Shown: in pieces, positions 35,419 through 44,436 of the stretch
Layout: each line of letters starts with the position of its first letter
How positions within the stretch are numbered: the stretch's first letter is position 1
DNA from: Planktophila turicensis
GTDB lineage: Bacteria; Actinomycetota; Actinomycetes; Nanopelagicales; Nanopelagicaceae
Reading direction: 5' to 3' (one strand)
Length of the DNA stretch: 64,000 nt
NCBI GenBank assembly: GCA_965234405.1
Contig: OZ248346.1
Position numbers and translations under genes: made by a program
The notes under the pieces: generated by a model
Told to the model about the DNA's origin: nothing
What the model saw: the letters and a program-made list of their open reading frames with translations, nothing else
The model's database searches: none

Positions 35419-35859
35419 TTACGCAGTAGCAGCAGTGCGAGCACGTAGCAGCTCGGCAACTGTATGTGAAAGAGTGAATGGATCTACCGGGTGTAGAACA
35501 TTTGCCTCAGCGCGTGACCAAGCCGCAAGCCAAGCATCTTCCTTGCGACCTGTAATCACCATAACGGGAGGACAGTTGAATACTTCATCCTTTAACTGAC
35601 GAGCCATTCCGATTCCGCCTTCAGGAACTGATTCTCCGTCAAGGATAAAGAGATCGATGGGGGCCTCATTGCCTGGCTTCTTTGCATCAACAAAGAGACG
35701 AAGCGCTGCTCCGGTCGCGAATTGATGGATGACATGTTCTGCCATATCCGGAGCTACTCGAGAACCCAGCGCCCCAATAACTGCTTCACGGACGGTGACG
35801 TCATCAGAGTAAAGAACGATGGAGTACTTGCGCTCTCTGAGGCCGGAATTCGAGGTCAT
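35419..35859 (-). CDS. Stand-alone response-regulator receiver-like protein
   Basis: A 146-aa single-domain CheY-like protein. The acidic pair (YSDDVTVREAV), the presumed phospho-acceptor Asp (LFILDGES) and the conserved Thr region (VMVITGR) are present. The conserved Lys near the end is replaced by His (NVLHPVDPFTL), so signalling may be non-canonical. It has no output domain, and no histidine kinase is nearby. The ATG at 35859 has TAGACT ending 7 nt upstream. It is probably co-transcribed with trpD and divergent from ctaE. Confidence 0.78.
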   Translation of the reverse strand: MTSNSGLRERKYSIVLYSDDVTVREAVIGALGSRVAPDMAEHVIHQFATGAALRLFVDAKKPGNEAPIDLFILDGESVPEGGIGMARQLKDEVFNCPPVMVITGRKEDAWLAAWSRAEANVLHPVDPFTLSHTVAELLRARTAATA

Positions 35860-35866
35860 GGCCGAA

Positions 35867-35872
35867 AGTCTA
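35867..35872 (-). promoter_or_regulatory. Putative leaderless promoter of the receiver gene and trpD (-10 TAGACT)
   Basis: TAGACT on the minus strand ends 7 nt before the ATG at 35859. About 140 bp separate it from ctaE, making this one of the longer intergenic regions of the window. Confidence 0.4.
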
Positions 35873-36011
35873 ATAGCCAGAAGCTCAACTTCTGACCTCT
35901 AAAAGTGGCCATCGATGGGTGACCCTTTTCACCTCGGTTGAGCGGAAAAACGGGCTCTTGGCGACCCCTCTAAATAGGTTAGTGCGCTCCTTTTCGGGAA
36001 TAATGCCACCC

Positions 36012-36641
36012 ATGACAAGTACCAGCGTGAGCGCCCACCACAAGATCACTCGCCCCAATATGGTGGCTGTTGGAACAATCGTTTGGCTCTCTAGTGAGCT
36101 CATGTTCTTCGCTGCACTCTTCGCTATGTACTTCACGACACGCGCAGTGCAAGGCCCAGCAATTTGGCTTGAGTCCACAGAGATTCTCAACATTCCCTTC
36201 GCAGCGTTCAACACAACAGTTCTAGTTCTCTCATCGGTGACATGTCAGTTCGGCGTATTTGCCGCTGAGCGTTACCAAGCTCGCCGCGATGGCGCTCTCT
36301 GGAAGATTTCATCTTGGGGAATGCGCGAATGGTTCTCCATGACATTCCTTATGGGTGGATTCTTTATCGCAGGTCAGGTTTACGAATATGCACACCTCGT
36401 TGCTGAAGGAATGACTCTTTCATCTACTGCATACGGTTCCGTCTTCTACCTCGCAACTGGTTTCCACGGACTCCACGTAACAGGTGGCCTCATCGCATTC
36501 CTCATCGTCATGGTCCGCGTTGCTAAGGCTCGTCGCTTTACACAAGGTCAAGCAACAACAGCAATCGTTGTTTCTTATTACTGGCACTTCGTGGACGTTG
36601 TATGGATTGCTCTCTTCGCCTCTATCTACCTCATTAAATAA
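36012..36641 (+). CDS. ctaE: Cytochrome c oxidase subunit III
   Basis: A 209-aa five-helix subunit of the aa3 oxidase. WLSSELMFFAALFAMYF and FHGLHVTGGLIAF, then YYWHFVDVVWIALF, are the family hallmarks. ATG codons at 36003 and 36012 are both possible. I prefer 36012, where AATAAT ends 7 nt upstream as in other leaderless genes; a GGGAA near 36000 could instead serve as ribosome binding site. The longer frame starting at 35919 is rejected because its extra 31 residues show no family similarity. It starts the ctaE-qcrCAB operon. Confidence 0.95.
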   Translation: MTSTSVSAHHKITRPNMVAVGTIVWLSSELMFFAALFAMYFTTRAVQGPAIWLESTEILNIPFAAFNTTVLVLSSVTCQFGVFAAERYQARRDGALWKISSWGMREWFSMTFLMGGFFIAGQVYEYAHLVAEGMTLSSTAYGSVFYLATGFHGLHVTGGLIAFLIVMVRVAKARRFTQGQATTAIVVSYYWHFVDVVWIALFASIYLIK

Positions 36642-36667
36642 TTACCACCCCGACTGAAAGGAAATCA

Positions 36668-37459
36668 GTGAAGCGCCTCTCGCGTCTACGCAGACATCGT
36701 GCAGCAGGACCAATTCTTTTGATCTTTGCTCTCTTCACCATTGGCACAACATTCCAAGTTGCGAGTGCTGTGAATAATGAAGCCCCAACAACAGCTGATC
36801 GCTCGGCAGTTATCGAAGAGGGTAAACAGATCTTCCTTAAGGGTTGCTCTTCATGTCACGGCCTCAACGCTGAAGGAAGCCAGATTGCTCCTTCACTTAT
36901 TGGCGTCGGTGCAGCTTCTGTAGATTTCCAGGTTGCCACAGGGCGTATGCCCATGGCAGATATGAGCAGCCAGGCTATGCGCAAGCCGCCTGTTTATGAT
37001 GCAGAAGAAGTGAATGCGTTAGCCACTTACGTTGCATCCCTTGCACCAGGGCCACAGATTCCTGGCGAAGAACTTTTAAATTACGAACGAGATGGCTCTG
37101 TTGCAGAAGGTGGCGAACTCTTCCGCACTAACTGCGCAATGTGCCACAACTTTGCTGCACAAGGTGGCGCTCTTACTCAAGGTAAGTACGCACCAACTTT
37201 GATGGGTGTTACTCCACGTCATATCTACGAAGCGATGATTACTGGTCCACAATCAATGCCAGTGTTTAGCGATAAGACACTGACACCAGAAGAGAAGCTC
37301 TCCATCATCAAATGGGTTAAGGCTGCAGAAGCTGAACCACAACTTGGTGGTGCTGCACTTGGTCGCGTAGGACCAGTAACCGAAGGGTTGCTTGCATGGA
37401 CACTTGGAATCGGACTGCTCATTGGTTTTGCAGTCTGGCTAGCTATGAAGGCGAGATAA
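36668..37459 (+). CDS. qcrC: Di-haem cytochrome c subunit of the bc1 complex
   Basis: QcrC (263 aa) links the bc1 complex directly to the aa3 oxidase in actinobacteria, replacing soluble cytochrome c. An N-terminal signal anchor is followed by two haem-binding motifs, C60-SSC-H64 and C156-AMC-H160, and a C-terminal transmembrane helix (LAWTLGIGLLIGFAVWL). It starts with GTG, preceded by a good Shine-Dalgarno (AAGGAAA). Confidence 0.97.
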   Translation: MKRLSRLRRHRAAGPILLIFALFTIGTTFQVASAVNNEAPTTADRSAVIEEGKQIFLKGCSSCHGLNAEGSQIAPSLIGVGAASVDFQVATGRMPMADMSSQAMRKPPVYDAEEVNALATYVASLAPGPQIPGEELLNYERDGSVAEGGELFRTNCAMCHNFAAQGGALTQGKYAPTLMGVTPRHIYEAMITGPQSMPVFSDKTLTPEEKLSIIKWVKAAEAEPQLGGAALGRVGPVTEGLLAWTLGIGLLIGFAVWLAMKAR

Positions 37460-37462
37460 GAA

Positions 37463-38458
37463 ATGTCTAACGAGATCGAATTAATCAAGGATCCAGGACT
37501 TCCTGCTCACGTTCATCGCCAAGCCGATATCGATCCCGTTGCTGCAGCACGCGCAGAACGTCAGGTCGCGATTCTCTTTATGCTTTCAGCACTTGGAACC
37601 CTTCTTCTTATCTTCTCTTACTTTTTTATCTCAGATGAGACTTTCATCTTTATCCCTGTCTTAGGTGAAACAAATGCACATCAGCTAGGTCTCGGTATGG
37701 GAATGGCGATTGCGCTCTTCTGTATCGGTGCTGGCTTGATTCACTGGGCAAAGACTTTGATGCCTGACGAAGAAGTTGTAGCGCAACGTCATGAATTTCG
37801 TTCAGAAGATGAAGATCGCTCTAACTTTGTAAAGACAGTTAAAGAAGGTGCAGCATCTGCAGGACTTGGACGCCGTCCGCTCATTAAGCGCACATTGGGT
37901 GCAGCCCTAGGTCTTTCAGCACTTTCTCCCCTTATTCTTCTTCGCGATTTAGGGCCTCTTCCAGGTGATGAACTTTCGAAGACTTCATGGAAAGCAGGCA
38001 CTCGCTTAGTTACCGATCCAGGTGATCGCCCATTGCGTCCAGAAGATCTTGAAGTTGGCGCAGTTGCCCAGACTCTTCCTGAATTGCCAGCCGGTGAAGA
38101 TCACCGCTCACTTGCCGACATTGGAAAAGATGCAGTCTTGCTGATCCGCCTTCGTCCTGAAGAGTTCAATCTTGATGCAGAGCGTCTTTCATGGACACAT
38201 GAGGGCATCATCGCCTTCTCAAAGATTTGTTCACATATGGGCTGCGCGGTTGCTCTCTACGAGCAGCAGACCAAGCACCTGCTCTGCCCATGCCACCAAT
38301 CAACATTCGATGTCACGCGAGCGGCAAAAGTTATCTTTGGCCCCGCTGCGCGACCTCTGCCACAATTGGCAATCACTGTAGATGCTGACGGTTACCTAGT
38401 AGCCCAAGCACCATTTAATGAACCTGTTGGACCTAGCTTCTGGGAGCGCTCATCATGA
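37463..38458 (+). CDS. qcrA: Rieske iron-sulfur subunit of the bc1 complex
   Basis: QcrA (331 aa) has the actinobacterial three-helix N-terminal region, including a twin-arginine-like stretch before the third helix, and a C-terminal Rieske domain. Cluster ligands are Cys256 and His258 in CSHMGC, and Cys275 and His278 in CPCHQS; Cys261 and Cys277 form the stabilising disulfide. It lies 3 nt after qcrC and overlaps qcrB by 4 nt. Confidence 0.97.
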   Translation: MSNEIELIKDPGLPAHVHRQADIDPVAAARAERQVAILFMLSALGTLLLIFSYFFISDETFIFIPVLGETNAHQLGLGMGMAIALFCIGAGLIHWAKTLMPDEEVVAQRHEFRSEDEDRSNFVKTVKEGAASAGLGRRPLIKRTLGAALGLSALSPLILLRDLGPLPGDELSKTSWKAGTRLVTDPGDRPLRPEDLEVGAVAQTLPELPAGEDHRSLADIGKDAVLLIRLRPEEFNLDAERLSWTHEGIIAFSKICSHMGCAVALYEQQTKHLLCPCHQSTFDVTRAAKVIFGPAARPLPQLAITVDADGYLVAQAPFNEPVGPSFWERSS

Positions 38459-40044
38459 CAGCACGCGAACGAATCGCCGGTAACGTCGCAGGATATGTAG
38501 ACGATCGCACTGGTGCTGCAAAGTGGATGAAGAAGAACCTCACAAAGGTCTTCCCTGATCACTGGTCATTCTTACTTGGCGAAATCTGCCTTTACTCATT
38601 CGTCATCCTTCTTCTCTCTGGAACATTCCTGACATTCTGGTTCGACCCTTCCATGAAGGAAGTTGTCTATGACGGTTCTTACGAACCGCTTAAGGGGCTT
38701 GAGATGTCTGCGGCATACGCATCGACACTCGATATCTCATTCGAAGTTCGCGGTGGTCTTCTGATGCGTCAGATTCACCACTGGGCTGCCTTGATCTTTA
38801 TGGTCGGAATCGTTGTCCACCTTCTCCGCGTTTACTTCACTGGCGCATTCCGTAAACCACGTGAATTTAACTGGATTATCGGCGTCGGACTTCTTACTCT
38901 CGGAATCGTTGAAGGTTTCTTGGGTTACTCACTTCCTGATGACCTTCTCTCAGGGACAGGTATCCGTATTGCAGAAGCGATTATTCAAGCGCTTCCTGTT
39001 GTCGGTTCCTACCTAGCATTCTTCGCATTCGGTGGAGCATTCCCAGGTGAAGCATTTATTCCACGTATTTATACAGTTCACGTTCTCTTGCTGCCTGGCA
39101 TCTTCCTTGCACTCATCACAGTGCACTTGATGTTGGTCTGGTATCAGAAGCACACTCAATTCCCTGGTCCAGGTCGTACGGAGAAGAACGTAGTTGGCTA
39201 TCCATTGATGCCCGTCTACATGGCAAAGGCTGGTGGATTCTTCTTCATCGTATTCGGTGTGACAGCCTTTCTCGGAGCGGTTGCATCCATTAACCCCATC
39301 TGGCTCTACGGTCCATATACACCTGGACAAATTTCAGCCGGTTCACAACCCGATTGGTATATGGGATGGCTCGACGGACTAGTTCGTATGGCTCCCCCAC
39401 TGGAAACGCATGCATTTGGCTACACAGTCTCATGGAACATTTTGATTCCAGGATTGATCTTGCCGGGAATTATGTTTACCGGACTTGCTCTCTATCCATT
39501 CATTGAGAGCTGGGCTACTGGAGATAAGCGCGAACACCATCTCCTTGATCGTCCACGTAATGCGCCGAACCGCACAGCTATTGGTGCCATGGCGCTGACA
39601 TTTACATTGGTTTCTCTGCTTAACGGCGGTAACGACATAATTGCAACAACGTTTGATTTAACAATCAATCAGATGATGTGGTTCTCTCGAATCGGTGTCA
39701 TCGTTCTCCCACCGATAGCTTTCGTAGTGACGAAACGTCTCTGCCTATCGCTACAACGCGCAGATCGCGATCTCGTCCTTCATGGCCGCGAAACAGGTCG
39801 ACTCGTTCGTATGCCTAGTGGTGAATTTGTGGAAGTACATGAGCCAATCTCTCCAGAGAAGGCATGGCTTCTTACATCTCACGAGCAGCTAGCTCCACTC
39901 GAACTACCTGAGCATGATTCAGCTGGAGTTCGTCGCCCTGCAGCGCTTAAGAACAAGATTCGTAACAGAATCTCACGCGCTAATGCTGTTGCCGTACCAA
40001 AGGCGACAGCAACTGAGCGCCGTGAACTAGAAGGACATCACTAA
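38455..40044 (+). CDS. qcrB: Cytochrome b subunit of the bc1 complex
   Basis: QcrB (529 aa) carries the two b haems and the quinone sites. The first haem-ligand helix includes MRQIHHWAALIFMVGIVVHLLRVYF. A second histidine pair follows near TVHVLLLPGIFLALITVHL, and the Qo-site signature appears as the modified PDWYMGWLDG. The extended polar C-terminal tail is typical of actinobacteria. Its stop is followed by a clear intrinsic terminator. Confidence 0.97.
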   Translation: MTARERIAGNVAGYVDDRTGAAKWMKKNLTKVFPDHWSFLLGEICLYSFVILLLSGTFLTFWFDPSMKEVVYDGSYEPLKGLEMSAAYASTLDISFEVRGGLLMRQIHHWAALIFMVGIVVHLLRVYFTGAFRKPREFNWIIGVGLLTLGIVEGFLGYSLPDDLLSGTGIRIAEAIIQALPVVGSYLAFFAFGGAFPGEAFIPRIYTVHVLLLPGIFLALITVHLMLVWYQKHTQFPGPGRTEKNVVGYPLMPVYMAKAGGFFFIVFGVTAFLGAVASINPIWLYGPYTPGQISAGSQPDWYMGWLDGLVRMAPPLETHAFGYTVSWNILIPGLILPGIMFTGLALYPFIESWATGDKREHHLLDRPRNAPNRTAIGAMALTFTLVSLLNGGNDIIATTFDLTINQMMWFSRIGVIVLPPIAFVVTKRLCLSLQRADRDLVLHGRETGRLVRMPSGEFVEVHEPISPEKAWLLTSHEQLAPLELPEHDSAGVRRPAALKNKIRNRISRANAVAVPKATATERRELEGHH

Positions 40045-40054
40045 GTAATTAAAG

Positions 40055-40096
40055 AAACGACCCTGTCTCGCGCAATGTGAGCAGGGTCGTTTTTTT
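40055..40096. terminator. Intrinsic terminator after qcrB
   Basis: AAACGACCCTG at 40055-40065 pairs with CAGGGTCGTTT at 40082-40092 over 11 bp, followed by a seven-T run on the plus strand. The other side has a shorter A/T-rich flank, so it may also serve the convergent aminotransferase gene. Confidence 0.9.
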
Positions 40097-41453
40097 ATGC
40101 GCCTGTGTAGTGGTGGGCAATACTTGCGAAGGCTTGATCGAGAATTGCAAAGCCTTCACGAATTTCCGCTTCAGTCACATTGCATGGTGGGCAGATATGC
40201 ATTCTGTTGTAGTTGTTGAATGGGAATAGCCCTAGCTTCTTGCACGCAGCAACTAATTCATTCATCGCAGGACTTGATGCTCCATATGGGGCAAGAGGCG
40301 CACGAGTTGCACGATCAGTAACAAGGTCAAGAGCCCAGAAGACACCTTTACCGCGTACTTCTCCGATAACTTTATGTTTGGCCATCAACTCTTGAAGAAG
40401 TGGCTTAATGACATTCTCACCGATTGCCGCAGCATTTTCGACCATCTTCTCTTCTGCCATCACATCGATGGTGGCAACAGCTGCTGCAGTTGCGAGTGGA
40501 TGTCCGCTATAGGTCAGACCGCCCGGGAATACTCGATCGTTGAAGGTTGCAGCGATTTCATCACTGATAACAACGCCGCCAAGTGGGACATAACCGCTAT
40601 TAACGCCCTTCGCGAAGACAATGAGATCAGGTTCGACAGAAGAGTGTTGGTAGGCAAACCACTTACCTGTGCGGCCAAAGCCTGACATGACTTCATCGGC
40701 AATCCATTTGATTCCGTACTTATCGCAGAGTGCGCGAACGCCTTCAAGGTATCCAGTTGGAGGTACAAGAACACCTGCTGTGCCCACGACTGATTCGATG
40801 AGAATTGCAGCAACGGTATTTGGACCTTCGAAGATGATTACTTGCTCGAGATGTTCGAGGGCGCGCTTGCACTCTTCTTCTTCGTTCTGTGACCAGAATG
40901 CTGAGCGATAGAGATACGGACCGAAGAAATGAACGTGTCCATATGAGTACTCGTTAGGCCAACGGCGTGGGTCACCAGTTGATGTGATGGCGGCCCCTGT
41001 ATTGCCGTGATAACTGCGGTAGAAAGAGAGAACTTTGTGACGATTGGTGTGAAGTCGAACTAAACGGATCGCATTCTCGATGCCATCTGCCCCACCATTG
41101 GTAAAGAAGACTTTGTTGTGGTGAGCACCAGCGCGTTCGGTGATTTTCTGTGCAGCTCTACCGCGCGCTTCGTTTGCGTGCTGAGGAGCCACGGTTGTGT
41201 AGAGCGCCGCTTGTTCCTGAATTGCGTTAATTACCTTGGGGTGTTGGTGGCCAATATTTGTAAAGACCAACTGACTTGAAAAATCCAGATACTTATTTCC
41301 ATCGAAATCCCAGAAGTAACTTCCTTCTCCCCCTGCAACAGGCAAAGGAGAAATCTGGGCTTGAGCTGACCATGAGTGAAATACATAGGAACGATCAAGG
41401 TCAGCGACCTCTTTGCCGCGTGTTGGGTCTGCAGGTGGTTGAGTCATGGCCAT
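40095..41453 (-). CDS. Class III (omega-type) PLP aminotransferase
   Basis: A 452-aa fold-type I aminotransferase. VFTNIGHQHPKVINAIQEQ and FTNGGADGIENAIRL bind cofactor phosphate, IADEVMSGFGRTGK holds the PLP-ring Asp, and the Schiff-base lysine is in VFAKGVNSGYVPLGG. The N-terminal FHSWSAQAQISPLPV segment is typical of taurine-, beta-alanine- or diamine-pyruvate aminotransferases; substrate not resolved. Starts at TTG 41459, ATG 41453 and ATG 41447 are possible. It ends the minus-strand cta run next to an EamA transporter that may move its substrate. Confidence 0.87.
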   Translation of the reverse strand: MAMTQPPADPTRGKEVADLDRSYVFHSWSAQAQISPLPVAGGEGSYFWDFDGNKYLDFSSQLVFTNIGHQHPKVINAIQEQAALYTTVAPQHANEARGRAAQKITERAGAHHNKVFFTNGGADGIENAIRLVRLHTNRHKVLSFYRSYHGNTGAAITSTGDPRRWPNEYSYGHVHFFGPYLYRSAFWSQNEEEECKRALEHLEQVIIFEGPNTVAAILIESVVGTAGVLVPPTGYLEGVRALCDKYGIKWIADEVMSGFGRTGKWFAYQHSSVEPDLIVFAKGVNSGYVPLGGVVISDEIAATFNDRVFPGGLTYSGHPLATAAAVATIDVMAEEKMVENAAAIGENVIKPLLQELMAKHKVIGEVRGKGVFWALDLVTDRATRAPLAPYGASSPAMNELVAACKKLGLFPFNNYNRMHICPPCNVTEAEIREGFAILDQAFASIAHHYTGA

Positions 41454-41486
41454 ATTCAATCAGTTCTCTGCGAAAAAAGTGAGAAG

Positions 41487-42350
41487 CTAACTTCGAATTA
41501 CGAGTGCAACGCCCATCGCTGTCATGGCGATTCCAATAATTCCGATGGCTGAAACCTTCTCGCCGAAGAGAATGAAGGCTTGCAAGACTGCCATCGGAGG
41601 CACAAGGTAGAGAAGGCTTGAGACTTTTGCAGCCGATCCCTTATTCAAGAGCCATAGCAAGAGCAGAACAGCGGCAATCGAAGTAACCAAGACCGCCCAC
41701 GCCATCGTCCAGAACGTTGTGTGGGTTAGCTCTATCGAAGTCTTGCCTCTTGCTATGGAAACAAGAAGGAGAACTACACCAGCAACCGCGAATTGATAGG
41801 TGGTGCCAATCATGAGTGGAATCGAGTGACCAATCTTCTTTTGAAGAAGGGTTGCGATCGTACTTCCAGCTAGCGCCATAAAGAGAAAGGCCAGAGACTC
41901 AGCGGTAAAACCATCAGCAGCTGAAAGTTTTGGCAGTACAACTAAAACGACACCCGCTAATCCGAAGACGAGCCCTGACATTTGTCTACGAGTCAGAGGT
42001 TCAGAAAGCAACTGCACTGCGAGTAAAGAAACGATGATTGGTTGCATGCTTGTAATAACAGATGACAGCCCAGCTGGAGCGCCTAGTTCTACCGCATACC
42101 AAACACCTGCGAGATAGAGGCCGTGTAGCGCAAGGCCAATCAGCAGAGAAGCTTTGAGATCAGTTCGAGACAGTCGTACGGGCTGGCGAAGAACAAGGGT
42201 CAAGATAAAAAGTATGAGCGCTGCCAGGATCAAACGGATCGCTAGAAAGTAGAGCGCATCAGCGTCAGCAAATGCGAACTTTGCAACAACAAATCCCGAA
42301 CTCCAGATCACAATGAAAATCCAAGGAGCAGCGGAGACGAGCCTCTTCAC
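41487..42350 (-). CDS. EamA-family (DMT superfamily) transporter
   Basis: A 287-aa ten-helix transporter with two EamA repeats, opening APWIFIVIWSSGFVVAKFAF and ending in a typical IGIIGIAMTAMGVALVI helix. It begins with GTG, 20 nt after ctaF. The substrate is unknown. The aminotransferase gene 33 nt downstream suggests an amino acid or amine. It is distinct from the EamA gene at 19306. Confidence 0.9.
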   Translation of the reverse strand: MKRLVSAAPWIFIVIWSSGFVVAKFAFADADALYFLAIRLILAALILFILTLVLRQPVRLSRTDLKASLLIGLALHGLYLAGVWYAVELGAPAGLSSVITSMQPIIVSLLAVQLLSEPLTRRQMSGLVFGLAGVVLVVLPKLSAADGFTAESLAFLFMALAGSTIATLLQKKIGHSIPLMIGTTYQFAVAGVVLLLVSIARGKTSIELTHTTFWTMAWAVLVTSIAAVLLLLWLLNKGSAAKVSSLLYLVPPMAVLQAFILFGEKVSAIGIIGIAMTAMGVALVIRS

Positions 42351-42370
42351 TTAAAGGGATCGAGCGATCT

Positions 42371-42775
42371 TTAGTGGGTCGAAATGTGTACTGGCTTTTC
42401 GTACTCAGTCACCATTCCGATGATGCTGATAACGAGAGCGCCAAGTGCAATGAGAGTGAGCCACCAACCAATAATCAATCCAAGTCCCATAGCTGTTGCG
42501 CTGAGTGCGACCGGAAGAGGCCACCATGAATGTGGGCTATAGAAACCAAGTTCGCCGGCATCATCTGCGATTTCTGCATTGAGATCATCTGATGGAATAT
42601 CAAAGCCGATGCGCTTCTGCGTAAACCAGATATAGAAACCGACCATGCCAGCTAAACATGCGGCAAGAATCATGCCGGTAATGCCGACCGCTTCCCCACC
42701 AACTACGTAATAAACAACTGCCATGATGACATAGAAGACTGAAAGTCCAACAAAGAGTTTCCAATTAGCCTTCAT
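42371..42775 (-). CDS. ctaF: Cytochrome c oxidase subunit IV, actinobacterial type
   Basis: A 134-aa membrane protein with four helices and the actinobacterial CtaF signature GELGFYSPHSWWPLPVALSA. It is an accessory subunit of the aa3 oxidase, found in the bc1-aa3 supercomplex. It lies 2 nt downstream of ctaD, so is co-translated. This family is restricted to actinobacteria and supports the taxonomic call. Confidence 0.95.
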   Translation of the reverse strand: MKANWKLFVGLSVFYVIMAVVYYVVGGEAVGITGMILAACLAGMVGFYIWFTQKRIGFDIPSDDLNAEIADDAGELGFYSPHSWWPLPVALSATAMGLGLIIGWWLTLIALGALVISIIGMVTEYEKPVHISTH

Positions 42776-42777
42776 GA

Positions 42778-44436
42778 TTAGTGTCCTTCTGTCTTAATGT
42801 GAGGATGGTGGAGATCAAATGCTGGGCGCTCTGAACGAATGCGTGGCATTGATGTGAAGTTATGTCGTGGTGGCGGACATGAAGTCGCCCACTCGAGAGA
42901 TGCTCCGTAGCCCCATGGGTCATCAACATTGACCAACGGTGACTTTCGTGTGATCCAGACGTTTACAAAGAATGGAATCATTGAAAGAGCTAAGAGGAAT
43001 GAGCCGACTGTTGAAATCATGTTCATTCCAGTAAATCCATCGGTAGCTAAGTAATCAGCGTAACGACGTGGGAAGCCCTTAATTCCAAGCCAGTGCTGGA
43101 TTAGGAACGTGAGGTGGAAACCGAAGAAGAGCGTCCAGAAGTGAATCTTTCCAAGACGTTCGTTGAGCATGCGACCTGTGAACTTAGGCCACCAGAAGTA
43201 GAAGCCTGCGAACATCGCGAAGACCACAGTTCCGAAAAGTACATAGTGGAAGTGCGCAACAACGAAGTAGGAAGCGGAGACTGCGAAATCCAGTGGTGGT
43301 GAAGCAAGGATGATTCCAGTGATTCCTCCGAAGAGGAATGTCACGAGGAAGCCCATGACCCAGAGCATCGGTGTTTCGAAGGTGACGTGGCCACGCCACA
43401 TTGTGCCGATCCAGTTGAAGAACTTAACTCCAGTTGGAACACCGATGAGGAATGTCATAAATGAGAAGAATGGAAGAAGCACCTTGCCTGATGCGAACAT
43501 GTGGTGAGCCCACACTGCAACAGAGAGCGCTGAGATTGCGATAGTTGCAGCAATCAAACCTTTGTAACCAAAGATTGGCTTACGGCTAAAGACCGGCAAG
43601 ATTTCAGTTGCAATTCCGAAGAACGGAAGCGCCAGGATGTAAACCTCGGGGTGTCCAAAGAACCAGAACAAGTGTTGCCACAACATGGCTCCACCATTTG
43701 CAGGATCAAAGAGATGCGTACCAAAGAGGCGATCTGACTCAAGACCCAAGAGCGCTGCAGCCAATGGAGGGAATGCAAGAAGAACAAGAATTGAAGTAAG
43801 CAGCACGTTCCAAGAGAAGATCGACATACGGAACATCGTCATTCCAGGTGCGCGCATTGTGAAGATAGTTGTAATGAAGTTGACGCCACCAAGAATTGTG
43901 CCGAGACCAGAAATGGCAAGACCCATAACCCAGAGATCGCCACCGATTCCAGGTGAATAAGTCGAGTTAGCAAGTGGTGCGTATGCAGTCCATCCGAATG
44001 ATGCAGCGCCACCTGGAGTTAAGAACCCAGCAACTGCCTGAATCGAACCAAAGAGGAAGAGCCAGTAAGAAAGCATGTTCAAGCGCGGGAAGGCAACGTC
44101 TGCTGCGCCGATCTGCAAAGGCATAATCACGTTTGCAAATCCAACGAACAGCGGAGTTGCAAACATCAGAAGCATGATTGTTCCGTGCATTGTGAAGATC
44201 TGGTTGTACTGCTCAACGCTCAGGAACTGCATTCCTGGACGGGTAAGTTCAACGCGAAGAAGTAGCGCCAAGAGGCCACCGATAAGGAACCACGCAAATG
44301 ATGTTGCCAGGTAAAGGTATCCAATGCGCTTGTGATCGGTTGAGGTGATTGTCTTTACGAATTGGCTTCCAAGAGAAGTCTTTTGAACTCCCTGGGCTGG
44401 CGCTGAAATCGTTGGACGCTCTGCGAATGTTGTCAT
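42778..44436 (-). CDS. ctaD: Cytochrome c oxidase subunit I
   Basis: CtaD (552 aa) houses haem a, haem a3 and CuB. A haem-a ligand lies in FTMHGTIMLLMF. The CuB histidine, cross-linked tyrosine and proton-channel Glu lie in WFFGHPEVYILALP, further CuB ligands are WAHHMF, and the haem a and a3 ligands are in VAHFHYVLFG. All are intact, so it is a proton-pumping type oxidase. It overlaps ctaC by 4 nt. Full length. Confidence 0.98.
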   Translation of the reverse strand: MTTFAERPTISAPAQGVQKTSLGSQFVKTITSTDHKRIGYLYLATSFAWFLIGGLLALLLRVELTRPGMQFLSVEQYNQIFTMHGTIMLLMFATPLFVGFANVIMPLQIGAADVAFPRLNMLSYWLFLFGSIQAVAGFLTPGGAASFGWTAYAPLANSTYSPGIGGDLWVMGLAISGLGTILGGVNFITTIFTMRAPGMTMFRMSIFSWNVLLTSILVLLAFPPLAAALLGLESDRLFGTHLFDPANGGAMLWQHLFWFFGHPEVYILALPFFGIATEILPVFSRKPIFGYKGLIAATIAISALSVAVWAHHMFASGKVLLPFFSFMTFLIGVPTGVKFFNWIGTMWRGHVTFETPMLWVMGFLVTFLFGGITGIILASPPLDFAVSASYFVVAHFHYVLFGTVVFAMFAGFYFWWPKFTGRMLNERLGKIHFWTLFFGFHLTFLIQHWLGIKGFPRRYADYLATDGFTGMNMISTVGSFLLALSMIPFFVNVWITRKSPLVNVDDPWGYGASLEWATSCPPPRHNFTSMPRIRSERPAFDLHHPHIKTEGH

